DNA of 41,267 bases from DATJMJ01 sp035503915 (GCA_035503915.1 DATJSU010000059.1:1-41267), one strand, 5' to 3'. Positions 1 to 8,484 are shown, numbered from the stretch's first letter. The notes: generated by a model from the sequence alone, not told the origin. Numbers and translations: made by a program.

Positions 1-232
1 ACGGAGCGGCGCGAAGGGGCGCAGCACGGGGACGGGCGGGAAGGAAGCGGGCGGGGCGGGGCGGGGCGCCGTGGCGTGGGGCCGGGCGCCGTGGCGTGGG
101 GCCGGGCGCTGTGGCGTGGGGCCGGGCGGGCCTCAGGCCGCAGCCCTGCACTGACCGTTGCCAGCACTCACGAGAACCGTCGCAGTGAGCCGAAGCCGGT
201 GCCCCGTCACCGATATTGCCCGTCTCACCGAT
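1..232. other. GC-rich left edge without a recognised gene
   Basis: The first 232 bases precede the stop codon of the ABC permease on the minus strand. I see no convincing coding region. The stretch is dominated by G-rich low-complexity sequence and a 20-bp tandem repeat, listed separately. It may be the spacer beyond the end of the permease operon. Confidence 0.5.
67..126. repeat. 20-bp tandem repeat, three copies
   Basis: Three consecutive 20-bp units (core GTGGCGTGGGGCCGGGCGC) follow each other, the third with one C-to-T change. A run of short GGGGC units lies directly upstream. The array lies about 100 bp beyond the 3' end of the permease gene. It belongs to the general pattern of short tandem repeats between genes in this window. 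Confidence 0.85.
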
Positions 233-1019
233 CTACGGTGAGACAATCATCGTTCCTCTTCGTGCCCGGAAAAACCATAGAGCTGCAACATAACATGCGG
301 CCAGCAGACCGCCGCACCAAGCGAACGCTGCCCAGGCGCTGTTGCCGGCATGGCCGTATATGAGAAGCGATCGCATGGTATCGACGATCGGCGTCATTGG
401 CTGGTGCTCGGCAAAGGCACGTACTGGTGGGCTCATCGTCCCCGTCGGCGTGAAGCCAGGGCTTACAAAGACCAGGAGCAAGAGTATGTAACTGAAGGAC
501 CCAGCACCTTCCGCGGTCTTGGCAAGCAGACCGAACATAATTGCCAGCCATGTCGTAGCCAAGGTGAACAAGGCTGTTAGAGCTACGAAGAGCAGCCACT
601 CAACGACTGCAGCGTGCGACCGGAAGCCGACGAGCAAGCCGACGAGCACGACAAGGAACACCGAGAACAGGTTGGACAACAATGATGAAACAGCATGACC
701 GCCCAGTATGGAAGATGACGCGATCGGCATGGTACGAAATCGGTTGGACCATGCCCCTCTGCAGGTCCATGCTCAGGCGCACTGCCGCGTAGGCGATGCC
801 GCTCACCACCGTCATCGCTACGACGCCCGGTACGATGAAGTCGATGTATTTTACGGGCCCTGTACGGAACATTTGGCCGAAGCTGCCGCCGAACACGTAC
901 ACGAACATCAACATGAGGGCGACCGGCATCGCAACCACGGTAATAATCGTGTCCGGGCTGCGGACGATGTGGCTCAAGCTGCGCTTGGTCATCGTCCAAG
1001 TGTCGCTGAACAGACGCAT
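233..1019 (-). pseudogene. ABC-2 type exporter permease, broken by a single-base frameshift
   Basis: This is the membrane subunit of a drug-export type ABC-2 transporter. The first half reads from the ATG at 1019 (AAAGGAGAGG is 7 nt upstream; the ATG overlaps the ATPase stop as TGATG) and shows an N-terminal cytoplasmic helix, a first membrane segment and the motif DLQRGMVQ. The frame then shifts near 741-743, where the minus strand reads CAACCG. Removing one C gives GMVQRFRTMPIASSSILGG, the expected conserved stretch, and the second frame continues to 233 with four or five membrane segments and a terminal RARRG tail. Joined length is about 262 residues, normal for the family. By eye its GC content is lower than its neighbours. 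A sequencing or assembly error is the alternative to true inactivation. Confidence 0.8.
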
Positions 1020-1960
1020 CACGCCTCTCCTTTTCGATCATTGATTATTTGCAGGAACGCGTCGTCGAGCGTTGGCGACTTTTGCTCGAATTCGGCGACC
1101 GCGACCTGGGCCGTTTCGAGCAGGCTGAACAGCCGGTTGACTTGCGCTACGCTGCCGTCGGTCGAGATGCTAAGGGCGAGGGCGCCTTCCCTGCGGCTCG
1201 GTTGACGGTCCGCAAGCACCTGTGCGGCCTTGGCCAGCTGCGTCGCATCGCCAAAATGTAGCTCGATCTGGCCGTGCGGGAGCACGCTCTTCAACGCTTG
1301 CGGTGTACCCTCGGCGGCGATCCTGCCGTGGCTGAGGATGGCGATCTTGTCGGCCAGCCGGTCGGCCTCGTCCAGGTACTGCGTGGTAAGGAAAATGGTC
1401 TTACCAGCGTTGGCGAGCGACTTAATTTTGTCCCACATCATGTTGCGACTTTCCGGGTCGAGCCCGTTCGTCGGTTCGTCCAAGAAGATGATGGCCGGGT
1501 CGCCAACTAGGCCCAGGGCGATGTCGAGCTTGCGACGCATCCCCCCGGAGTAGGTCAATGTGCGCCGGTCGGCAGCATCAGTAAGGCCGAACTGTCGCAA
1601 TAGTGATCCGGCTGTCCGGGCTGGGTTCTTGACGTGGCGGAGCGCACCGATCAAAACGAGGTTCTCTCGCCCGGACAAGAGGGGGTCGACAGCGGCGAAC
1701 TGCCCGGTCAGGCTAATTGATTCGCGGACTTCGGCCTCGTGCTTCGCCACATCAACCCCGTTCACTTTCGCCACGCCACCGTCTGCGCGCAGCAGTGTCG
1801 TCAAGATGTTGATGGCGGTGGTCTTGCCCGCGCCGTTCGGGCCAAGTAGGGAAAAGACTGCCCCTCGCGCCACCGTGAAGTCGATACCGTCCAGCACGAC
1901 GGTGCTCCCAAAGGACTTGCGCAGGCCCTTCACCTCGATGGCGGGGCCGGCGTCAGCCAT
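1019..1960 (-). CDS. ABC transporter ATP-binding protein, DrrA (daunorubicin resistance) type
   Basis: A 313-residue ATPase expected to power the adjacent ABC-2 permease. Walker A GPNGAGKTT is at about 40-48, the signature YSGGM at 138-142 and Walker B IIFLDEP at 158-164. The switch position reads TTQYLDEA with Gln in place of the usual His, which is typical of DrrA-like exporters. A C-terminal region after residue 220 matches the DrrA-type extension. I chose the ATG at 1960 because it overlaps the end of the DUF4097 gene by 8 nt and starts just before the domain; an upstream in-frame start at 2008 would lie well inside that gene. If the permease is really broken, this ATPase has no obvious partner in the operon. 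Confidence 0.93.
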   Translation of the reverse strand: MADAGPAIEVKGLRKSFGSTVVLDGIDFTVARGAVFSLLGPNGAGKTTAINILTTLLRADGGVAKVNGVDVAKHEAEVRESISLTGQFAAVDPLLSGRENLVLIGALRHVKNPARTAGSLLRQFGLTDAADRRTLTYSGGMRRKLDIALGLVGDPAIIFLDEPTNGLDPESRNMMWDKIKSLANAGKTIFLTTQYLDEADRLADKIAILSHGRIAAEGTPQALKSVLPHGQIELHFGDATQLAKAAQVLADRQPSRREGALALSISTDGSVAQVNRLFSLLETAQVAVAEFEQKSPTLDDAFLQIINDRKGEA

Positions 1961-2885
1961 GGTCGGCCGTCCTGGTGAAACAGGCGCCCTCGGCAACGTC
2001 TGGGCCACTGGCCCGGAAGATGCGGATGTCGCCGAAACCCGTCCGTGCCCGGACTTCCACCGATGCCTCCCCCGGTTTCGGGGGCCCGGATGCGTCCAAG
2101 CCGTTGACCACTTTTCCCCGTGGTGCCTCGAGGTCCAACAACGCCGCCACGCCTCGGCGGACGCCCACTTCGACTTCGCCGGCCGCCGTGTGGACGTGGA
2201 CGGTGCCGCCCATTACCTCGTTGATCTGGACGCTGCCGTTGGCCGTCTTGGCCTCGACATCCGCACGGGCGAGCGCGACCGAGATCTTGCCGTTCGCAGT
2301 CGTCGCCCGCAGGTCTGCCTTCGCCTCGCCGACCCAGACGTCGCCGTTGGAGCTCTTTACGACGGCGGCGCCCTCGATGCGTGAAACGTGGACGGCACCG
2401 CAGCCGGTCGTCATTTCGCTGTGCCCGACGGCCCGCTCGACGGTGATATCACCGAACCCCGTCCGAAGTTGCAGCGGCCCGGCCTGAGAGAGCTGGATGT
2501 CGCCGGCCCCGACCTTGAACGTGCACTCGCCGAGGATGCCTGTCCCCCGGAGCTCGCTGCCCCTCGTCGGCCCCAGGAACGCGTTGCCCACACCAACCTC
2601 GCCCCGCAGCCGGGATCCCGAAGGCAGCTCGATCTTGACGTCGACCGACCCGCACTCGCTCCAAACCACATACTGCCGCCAGTTCCTCGGCGTCTTCACT
2701 GTCAAGACCCCGTCGCTGTAGCTGACCTGGGTCTGCTCAGCGGCGCCCACGTCGATCTTCTTGGCGGGGTTGCTGGGGCGGACCTCCACGACCGTGTTGG
2801 CCCGGTCGCTCGCAATTATCTCTGCGCTCCCCTCGCTGATGTCGACCGAGACGGAAATGGGCGCGGGTGTACCGAATGTGGGCAT
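1953..2885 (-). CDS. DUF4097 family beta-strand repeat protein
   Basis: A 310-residue protein made of short repeated beta strands of the DUF4097 type. Motifs such as TGFGDITV, KSSNGDVWV, TTANGKISV, KTANGSVQI and RTGFGDIRI recur every 20-25 residues, which suggests a right-handed beta-helix or adhesin-like solenoid. There is no signal peptide or membrane segment, so it is probably cytoplasmic or peripheral. The start at 2885 is supported by AAGGAGG about 6 nt upstream. It lies between the ribbon-helix-helix gene and the DrrA-type ATPase, an arrangement I recall from other actinobacteria. Its biochemical role is not known to me. Confidence 0.85.
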   Translation of the reverse strand: MPTFGTPAPISVSVDISEGSAEIIASDRANTVVEVRPSNPAKKIDVGAAEQTQVSYSDGVLTVKTPRNWRQYVVWSECGSVDVKIELPSGSRLRGEVGVGNAFLGPTRGSELRGTGILGECTFKVGAGDIQLSQAGPLQLRTGFGDITVERAVGHSEMTTGCGAVHVSRIEGAAVVKSSNGDVWVGEAKADLRATTANGKISVALARADVEAKTANGSVQINEVMGGTVHVHTAAGEVEVGVRRGVAALLDLEAPRGKVVNGLDASGPPKPGEASVEVRARTGFGDIRIFRASGPDVAEGACFTRTADHG

Positions 2886-2938
2886 GTGTCCTCCTTGGGT
2901 ACTCTTTGCTCTGCGAAATGAGCAGGCGGCGGCTGGTG

Positions 2939-3487
2939 CTAGCGCGCCCACCCGACATAGCGCTGGGGGCGTGACATCGGCGCGCTGCCGTCACGTCTTG
3001 GGGGCCCGGCCCGGTCCAGAGCGGCCGTAACTGCCCTCACAAGCCAGGCGTTGAGCGAGACGCTTTCGCTTGTCGCCGCCTGCTCGGCCCGCGCCTTCAG
3101 TTGGTCCGGCATGCGCAGGTTGACCCGGGCCGTGGCGGCCTCGTCTGTTTCGGTGGCTGGTACGGCACCGTTGGCGGGTGCCGCCGAGCCCTCGGCTACG
3201 CCCGTCTCATCGGGGCCGGCCCCCCGAGGCCGCTCCGCGAAACCTGCCGTCTGGCGCACGACGAACTCGGGGTCACGGCCCCTCAGGCGCAGTTCAACCG
3301 AACCAGGGGCCAGCTCGCAGGTGATCTCCTCGGCGGCGGCGACAAGCGCGTCTTGCAGGGCGAGCCGGACCGTGGAGTCGATCGCTGCGGTCAAGCGCTC
3401 GGCCACAGCCCTCGCTTCGTCCCCACCCGCCTCGGCGGCGACCGTGAGCTGGTGGTGGATCGTCTCTACGTAGGGACGCAAATCCAT
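2939..3487 (-). CDS. Ribbon-helix-helix domain protein (HicB/CopG-like), likely regulator of the operon
   Basis: A 182-residue protein. The C-terminal part (about 121-157) reads RVNLRMPDQLKARAEQA followed by SLNAWLVRAV, a typical ribbon-helix-helix DNA-binding fold with the RVNLRMP beta strand. The N-terminal part (1-80) has amphipathic helices and a strand-rich segment; an Ala/Gly/Glu-rich linker joins the two. The ATG at 3487 is preferred because the upstream extension covers an inverted repeat that looks like an operator. The DUF4097 gene follows after 53 bp. I infer autoregulation of the operon. It is not an obvious toxin-antitoxin pair, as no HicA-like partner is adjacent. Confidence 0.8.
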   Translation of the reverse strand: MDLRPYVETIHHQLTVAAEAGGDEARAVAERLTAAIDSTVRLALQDALVAAAEEITCELAPGSVELRLRGRDPEFVVRQTAGFAERPRGAGPDETGVAEGSAAPANGAVPATETDEAATARVNLRMPDQLKARAEQAATSESVSLNAWLVRAVTAALDRAGPPRRDGSAPMSRPQRYVGWAR

Positions 3488-3496
3488 GGCATCATT

Positions 3497-3518
3497 ATGG
3501 CACCAGTAGTGGCGCCAT
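3497..3518. promoter_or_regulatory. Inverted repeat upstream of the ribbon-helix-helix gene, possible operator
   Basis: ATGGCACCA, a GTAG spacer, then TGGCGCCAT form a dyad with one mismatch, 9 bp before the ATG at 3487. A related box (TGGCACCACATGGCGC) lies near 3553-3568. Position and symmetry fit an operator for the RHH protein; this is inference. Confidence 0.4.
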
Positions 3519-3709
3519 GTCAAGCTGCACAATGCCAAATTGATGCCGTCTGTGGCACCACATGGCGCGGCGAGCGATGCCAGACCTTGTTGGTGAGGGA
3601 ACGCTCCCGGTCAGCTGCCATGGACGAGGGGCCACGAGCGCGCATCAAGGGTGCCGCGTGGCCAGACTTGAGGTCGGGACGGCTTAAGGGTGCGGTGGTG
3701 ATATTTGGG

Positions 3710-3758
3710 GGCGCTCAGCATGGCGCTCAGTCGCCGTCGGATGGCGCTCAGTCGCCGG
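3710..3758. repeat. Direct repeat that includes the stop codon of the DUF664 gene
   Basis: The unit TGGCGCTCAGTCGCCG occurs at 3721-3736 and 3743-3758, with a partial copy (GGCGCTCAGCA) at 3710-3720. The stop codon of the minus-strand DUF664 gene (TCA at 3748-3750 on the plus strand) is inside the right-hand copy. The 3' end of the gene therefore appears copied downstream. Confidence 0.85.
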
Positions 3759-4278
3759 TGGTGCCATCGATCACCTCGCGGAGGAGGTCGGCGTGCCCGT
3801 TGTGCCGCGCATACTCCTCGATCATGTGCACGAAAACCCAGCGGATGTCTCGCTCCCGCTCAGGGTGGTCGCCCCTGCTGGGCACGATATCGTCGAGCGA
3901 CCTTCCAACGACGGCGATGCGAGCGGCACCACATTCGCGCTCAAAAGCTGCCAGATCTGCTACTGCGTCGGCGTCATCGATCCCTTCGAAGTCCAGGTCG
4001 ACGCCGTCGGGGTCGTAGACGAAGGCCAGGTCCTCACCTGCGGCATGCATCCGGAACCACCAGCGCTCGACATCGACCATATGGCGGACGAGCCCAAGCA
4101 GCGACAGGCGGGAAGGTGCCACAGCCCGTCGCTTGAGCTGCTCCACCGTCAGCCCTGCGCACTTGGTGAGGAGTGTGCAACGGTGGTAGTCGAGCCACTG
4201 CTCAAGGCTGGTGCGCTCGTCGGCGACCAGGTCGGGATACCTGCGTTGGACAGCGGGGGCCTTCCAGTACTCGTTCAT
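3748..4278 (-). CDS. DinB/DUF664 family protein
   Basis: A 176-residue protein matching the DUF664 branch of the DinB-like four-helix fold. Visible features are EQWLDYHRCTLLTKCAGL near the start, LGLVRHMVDVERWWF at about 62-76, and WVFVHMIEEYARHNGHADLLREVIDG near the C-terminus. The His residues in these segments (HRC, RHMVDVE, ARHNGHAD) are in the positions expected for metal binding. Members are thought to be mycothiol- or other thiol-dependent enzymes or metalloproteins, but no specific reaction can be assigned. It is a stand-alone gene; its stop codon lies inside a tandem duplication. Confidence 0.88.
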   Translation of the reverse strand: MNEYWKAPAVQRRYPDLVADERTSLEQWLDYHRCTLLTKCAGLTVEQLKRRAVAPSRLSLLGLVRHMVDVERWWFRMHAAGEDLAFVYDPDGVDLDFEGIDDADAVADLAAFERECGAARIAVVGRSLDDIVPSRGDHPERERDIRWVFVHMIEEYARHNGHADLLREVIDGTTGD

Positions 4279-4421
4279 GGCTCAATTCAACCAGGGACCA
4301 GGCGAGCGACCAGGACCTCGAAGTGCCGGACCGGCCGGGGGCGCGGGGCCCGGAGGCCCCTTGCCCTACCTCAGTCGCGAGCACGTGCAGTTTTCCTAGG
4401 TTGCAGGGTGCAGGTTGCTAC

Positions 4422-4449
4422 TTTGCAGGCACAGGTTTGCAGGCACAGG
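4422..4449. repeat. 14-bp tandem duplication
   Basis: TTTGCAGGCACAGG occurs twice back to back, preceded by related GTTGCAGGGTGCAGG sequence from about 4400. It lies in the spacer between the divergent DUF664 and DUF5996 genes, about 85 bp before the start of the latter. Confidence 0.85.
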
Positions 4450-4532
4450 CCCGCTCAGCGGTGCGGTTTCGGTTCCCGTGGCTACCACCTGGGGAGCCCG
4501 GCCCTAGCCTGGCGAGAAAAAGGGGGGCTTTG

Positions 4533-5492
4533 ATGACAACCGCCGACCATGACGAGCCTCGGACCTCCGGTGCAGGCCAGCGATGGCCCGCTCTTTCCTA
4601 CGGGGAGTGGCGCCTTACCTGCGACACCCTGCACGCCCACACCCAACTATTGGGAAAGCTCGCGACGCGACTGGCCCCACCGGAACCACAGCTACAACAC
4701 GCGGCGTTGCGCCTCACGGCGCGGGGCTGGGAGACCGCTCCGCTCCCCGCACCTGACCGTTCGGGAGCCCTGGTCGCGTTGTTGGATCTCCGCACTCACG
4801 AAGCGGTGATCGAGCACAGTGATGGCAGGGTGCGCCGGGTGCCCCTAACCCCTCACCGGTCTGTCGGAGATGTGGCGACCGCCGTGCTGGGCGCTGTCGA
4901 AGGACTCGTTGGGCCCATGAAGCTGAACTTGACGCCCCAAGAGGTCCCGTGGACCGCCCCCTTGGACGAGGACGACATGCACCACACGTACGAACCTGCA
5001 CAGGTCGCAACGTACTTCTCCGCCGCAACGCGTGCTGCGCTCGTCCTGGCGGAGCTGCGCGCCCCGTACCGCGGCCGCTCGAGCCCAGTCAACGCCTGGT
5101 GGGGCACCTTCGACTTGGCCATCGCGCTTTACTCGGGGGAGCCCGCCGAGGCTCCCACCACAAACTTCATCATGCGCAACTCGGCAAATGCCCAGCAGAT
5201 CGAGATCGGTTGGTGGCCCGGGGACAACCGCCATCCCCAAGCGGCGTTTTTCGGTTTCGCGGTCCCCGCGCCAAGCAGTTTCGCAACAGGGGCGCTCTTG
5301 CCGCCAGCCGCCCATTGGGACCCCGGTCTCGGCGAGTACATCCTCGAGTGGGATGACGTGATAGGCAACCCGGAGCCCCACCAGGCTTCCGTGCAGTTCG
5401 GTCGGTCCCTGATCGCCCATGCATGCATGGTCTGCGACTGGGGCCCGGTGCTGTCGGCCAGCGCACGAGGAGAACTAGCGCCGCTGAGCTAA
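4533..5492 (+). CDS. DUF5996 family protein
   Basis: A 319-residue cytoplasmic protein. Recognisable DUF5996 features are LSYGEWRLTCDTLHAHTQLLGK near the N-terminus, WTAPLDEDDMHHTYEP mid-protein, FDLAIALYSG, FIMRNSANAQQIEIGWWPGD, and AAFFGFAVPAP towards the C-terminus. The ATG at 4533 has an AGGGGGG ribosome-binding site 4 nt upstream, so the longer upstream open frame is not used. The function of the family is unknown to me. It has no close same-strand neighbour and ends convergently with the NfeD-like gene. Confidence 0.88.
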   Translation: MTTADHDEPRTSGAGQRWPALSYGEWRLTCDTLHAHTQLLGKLATRLAPPEPQLQHAALRLTARGWETAPLPAPDRSGALVALLDLRTHEAVIEHSDGRVRRVPLTPHRSVGDVATAVLGAVEGLVGPMKLNLTPQEVPWTAPLDEDDMHHTYEPAQVATYFSAATRAALVLAELRAPYRGRSSPVNAWWGTFDLAIALYSGEPAEAPTTNFIMRNSANAQQIEIGWWPGDNRHPQAAFFGFAVPAPSSFATGALLPPAAHWDPGLGEYILEWDDVIGNPEPHQASVQFGRSLIAHACMVCDWGPVLSASARGELAPLS

Positions 5493-5578
5493 AGAAGGCG
5501 CTACCGCTTGGGGCGGTTGTCCCTCTAGGGCAGACACTCGTTCCTCGACGACAGGCAAAGGCCGCCTGGCACTAGTCC

Positions 5579-5932
5579 CTATTCGTCCAGCCGGGCGACG
5601 AACAGCCTCCGGCTGCCGCGGTCCTCGACGACCACCACCTGCTTTCCTCTGTCAATTGGCTCATCGCAATAGACGAGGTACGCCTCCGTCCCACCCCGGA
5701 CGCGCAGGATGGCTTCACCTGGCTTGTCGCCACCAGGGACAGCGGTCGTTACCTTGGCGACCCGCCCCACGAGAGCCGCGTTCACGCCCTCGCTATTGGC
5801 ACGCTTGGCGCTCCTCCGGGGTCTCAACAGGCCCATCTCTACGCGATGGTAGAACCCCATCGGCATGCGCCGACGGAGTTCTATGGCGCGCGAGCCGCAG
5901 CCGCAGGGCCCCAAGAGGCCGGGCACCGGCAC
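5579..5932 (-). CDS. NfeD C-terminal-like (OB-fold) domain protein lacking the usual membrane segments
   Basis: The C-terminal 70 residues (ALVGRVAKVTTAV, then GEAILRVRGGTEAYLVYCDEPIDRGKQVVVVE and LFVARLD) fit the small beta-barrel found at the end of NfeD proteins. A normal NfeD has two to four membrane helices before it; here only a short basic segment with RPRRSAKR precedes it. The gene may be a natural soluble variant or a 5'-truncated relic. The start is uncertain: GTG at 5932 or ATG at 5866 or 5836, none with a clear ribosome-binding site. It lies 32 bp downstream of the secreted beta-propeller gene on the same strand. Confidence 0.6.
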   Translation of the reverse strand: MPVPGLLGPCGCGSRAIELRRRMPMGFYHRVEMGLLRPRRSAKRANSEGVNAALVGRVAKVTTAVPGGDKPGEAILRVRGGTEAYLVYCDEPIDRGKQVVVVEDRGSRRLFVARLDE

Positions 5933-5964
5933 GCACCCGGCCTCTCGTGCACAAGAGGTCCTTG

Positions 5965-7161
5965 TTAGTTGACGACGATGCCGGCGGGCGTAGCGCCGGC
6001 GGGCAACTGCGTCGGCGAGCTCGCCAGCTCGGTGAGGTTGCCGCCTTCCACGGCAAAGGAACCCACAGCGCCGATGCGGCTCTCGTCAACGTAGAGCGTG
6101 CCGCCGTCGGGGCTCAGGCGGGCGTCAACCGCTCCCACGCCACCTGTGGCGCTGACCGGCGTGCTGCCGAGGAGGGTCAAGGTCCCGCTAGGGGCGATCC
6201 AGTAGCGGGAGATGTTCCCCGACCCCGTGTTGACGGTGAAGAGGAACTGGCCATCGTGCGTGATCTCGACCCAGCAGGGTGCGGTCTGGTAGTCAGCGAA
6301 GGGGGAACCCGCGATAGGCGACAGCGCCCCGCCCCAGGCCACGTTGAAGGCCGAGACCGTTCCCAGGCCGGTCCCATTGTGCGCGTTGGACACGAAAAGC
6401 TGGAACGGGTTGGTCGGCCGGAACTCACTGCCGAAAGGCCCTAGGCCTTGAGCGGCAAGGGGAGACCCGGGAGCGGCGGTCAAGAGCCCGTCCCTGCCCA
6501 CTAGGAAGGTCTCTATCTGTGATGTGCCCGAGAGGTTACCGGCGAGCGTGTTCCCGATCGAGTTGAACAGCACGTCGTCGGGCTGGGACCCGTTGGGCAG
6601 GGGTACCGTTGAGCCAGCCAGCGGTTCGAGCTGGCCCGAGACGCTGAGGGTGAAACCGGTGAAGTTCGGGCCGACAGCGCCGGCGTTGGCGACGTACACC
6701 AGGTTGCCGTGCACCGCCACACTGACCGGCATAGGGCCGCCTGAAGAGACGGCTCCGCCTGGGACTGCTTGGAGGCTGCCGTCCCAGTTGACCCGGAGGA
6801 CGGAGATCTGGTTACTCCCCGCGTCTACCGCTATCAGGAACCGGCCATCGGCGCTGAGCTGGAGCGCTCCTTGGGAAGCGAGCCCAGCGCCCGTCCCGGC
6901 GCCGCCGGCCGGGAAGGGTGACCCTGGCACGGGTGAAAGTGACCCGTTGGCGTGGCGGTAGAACGCCGCGATCGTGTTGGCCCCGATGGTGTTGTCGTCC
7001 AAATAGACATGCCCGACCACCGGGGAGAAAGTGGTCGGGCCGTTCCCTGTCACGCCATCCGCACTAGCAGGCCCGGCGACGAGCGTGACGAGGGCACCGG
7101 CACTGGCGAGCGTGGCGACGCCGAACGCAAAGCGCACGGCCATATTGATGTGCTTTCGCAT
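5965..7161 (-). CDS. Secreted lactonase/YVTN-like beta-propeller protein
   Basis: A 398-residue protein with a signal peptide (basic start MRKHINMAVRF, a hydrophobic core, cleavage after GPASA near residue 34). The rest shows blade-like repeats: LQLSADGRFLIAVDAGSNQISVLRV, VSVAVHGNLVYVANAG, VEITHDGQFLFTVNTGSGNISRYWI and ARLSPDGGTLYVDES. This is the 6-phosphogluconolactonase-like seven-bladed propeller fold, here exported. The ATG at 7161 has a GGAGG about 11 nt upstream. Catalytic activity is not established; many exported members probably bind ligands or surfaces. It diverges from the cation exchanger gene across about 230 bp. Confidence 0.85.
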   Translation of the reverse strand: MRKHINMAVRFAFGVATLASAGALVTLVAGPASADGVTGNGPTTFSPVVGHVYLDDNTIGANTIAAFYRHANGSLSPVPGSPFPAGGAGTGAGLASQGALQLSADGRFLIAVDAGSNQISVLRVNWDGSLQAVPGGAVSSGGPMPVSVAVHGNLVYVANAGAVGPNFTGFTLSVSGQLEPLAGSTVPLPNGSQPDDVLFNSIGNTLAGNLSGTSQIETFLVGRDGLLTAAPGSPLAAQGLGPFGSEFRPTNPFQLFVSNAHNGTGLGTVSAFNVAWGGALSPIAGSPFADYQTAPCWVEITHDGQFLFTVNTGSGNISRYWIAPSGTLTLLGSTPVSATGGVGAVDARLSPDGGTLYVDESRIGAVGSFAVEGGNLTELASSPTQLPAGATPAGIVVN

Positions 7162-7392
7162 CGTGTTCGTAACCTCCGTGGGTCCCGAGGGGGGACGCGA
7201 AGTCGTCCAACCCCGACCTATTGGAGACGCCAGAGGCGGCAGGACGATTGCCCGGCGGCACGACGTCCCCCTGCACGTGAACCCTGAGCGCCCGGCGCCT
7301 GCTCCCAGGTCTGTACAATCTGACGATCCAATTGAGTGCTGGGGCGCCGGGAAGCCTGGTCGGCAACTCGGGGCCCGAGCACTAAGGCCAGC

Positions 7393-8334
7393 GTGGCGCC
7401 AGACATCGTCGGCCTGGTGGTCAGCCTTGCCTTGCTGGCGGCAGCGGGTGACCAGTTCATCCTCAGCACCTCCCGTATCGCCGGCGCCTTGCGGGTGCCA
7501 CCGACGATCGTGGGTGCCTTGGTGGGAGGCCTCGGGACCAGCATCCCCGAACTGGTCGTGGCCGCCCTCGCCGCCGGCCGCCGCTCCCCGCAATTGGCCG
7601 TCGGAAGCCTTGTGGGCTCCATAATCGCCAATGTCTGCCTGGCCCTTGCCCTCGCCGCCGTGGTGGCCCCAGTCCGCGTGGGCTCGGCGACGGTTCGGCG
7701 CGAGGCGCCGCTGAGCGTCATCGGCGTGGTCCTTTTCGGGGTACTGGCGGCCGGGGGACTGTCCGTGGCCAAGGGCAGCTCCATGGCGCTCGCCATTGCC
7801 CCCGCCGTAGGGCTGTTGCTGGTAAGTGCCCGCCATCGCGACAAGGACGCACTGGGCGACGAGGTCGTTGAGCTCGTCGCGAAGTCTCCCCACCGCCCCC
7901 GCTCGGAGGCGGCACGGGTACTGGCCAGCTTGGGCGTCATGCTCGGTGGTGCCGAGCTGCTGGTGAACTCGACGCTTGGGATCTCTGCTCGCCTGGGGAT
8001 CGCCCAGGGAGTCGCCGGGGTAACCCTCGTCGGCATCGGTACCTCGGGCCCCCTCATCGCCTCGTCCATCCAAGGCGCCAGGCGGGGCGAGCACGAGCTC
8101 GTGGCCGGCAACGTGCTCGGCGGCAACCTGTTCATCGCCTTGTGCGGGGGCGCGCTCGTGGGGCTGTTGTCCCCCAGCCGAGCAAGAGCTGCCGCCCTAG
8201 TCCCTTTGTGGCTGATGGGTGCGGTGGTTGCCCTGTCTTGGCTGGCGATGGCCAAGCGCCGGGGCCTTACGCGCACTGACGGCCTGCTCCTCCTTGTTGC
8301 CTACGTGGCAATGTTGCCTTTCGTCAGCCGCTGA
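7393..8334 (+). CDS. CaCA family sodium/calcium-type cation antiporter
   Basis: A 313-residue membrane protein of about ten helices with the internal two-fold repeat of CaCA exchangers. The first alpha repeat reads VGGLGTSIPELVVAALAA with GSLVGSIIANVCLALAL. The second reads GVTLVGIGTSGPLIASSIQGARRGEHELVAGNVLGGNLF. The second repeat has GPLIAS where the family usually has PELxxS, so one acidic cation ligand appears to be missing; that may change ion selectivity. I prefer the GTG at 7393 with a weak AAGG upstream; a GTG at 7336 would add a 19-residue polar leader. YrbG-like proteins are the closest bacterial relatives I recognise. Confidence 0.85.
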   Translation: MAPDIVGLVVSLALLAAAGDQFILSTSRIAGALRVPPTIVGALVGGLGTSIPELVVAALAAGRRSPQLAVGSLVGSIIANVCLALALAAVVAPVRVGSATVRREAPLSVIGVVLFGVLAAGGLSVAKGSSMALAIAPAVGLLLVSARHRDKDALGDEVVELVAKSPHRPRSEAARVLASLGVMLGGAELLVNSTLGISARLGIAQGVAGVTLVGIGTSGPLIASSIQGARRGEHELVAGNVLGGNLFIALCGGALVGLLSPSRARAAALVPLWLMGAVVALSWLAMAKRRGLTRTDGLLLLVAYVAMLPFVSR

Positions 8335-8484
8335 TCGAGGGGGCCTCAGAGGGTAGCCACCCCCGTGGGCACAAGTCCAGCAATGTTCCTTGACCAAGCG
8401 GACGACCACCAAGCCAGCCAGGACCTCGTCCCGTTCCCCAGCGCCAGCCACCTCGTCGTGCCCCACCACGACCTCCCGTCGGCA

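Noticed and set aside
2939..3487. Toxin-antitoxin system based on the ribbon-helix-helix gene
   Set aside because: No HicA, RelE or similar toxin lies on either side; the neighbours are DUF4097 and ABC transporter genes.
7218..8276. Long minus-strand open frame opposite the cation exchanger
   Set aside because: It mirrors a well-conserved membrane protein gene, and its translation is low-complexity Ala/Arg/Thr/Pro with no family resemblance. It is a high-GC shadow.
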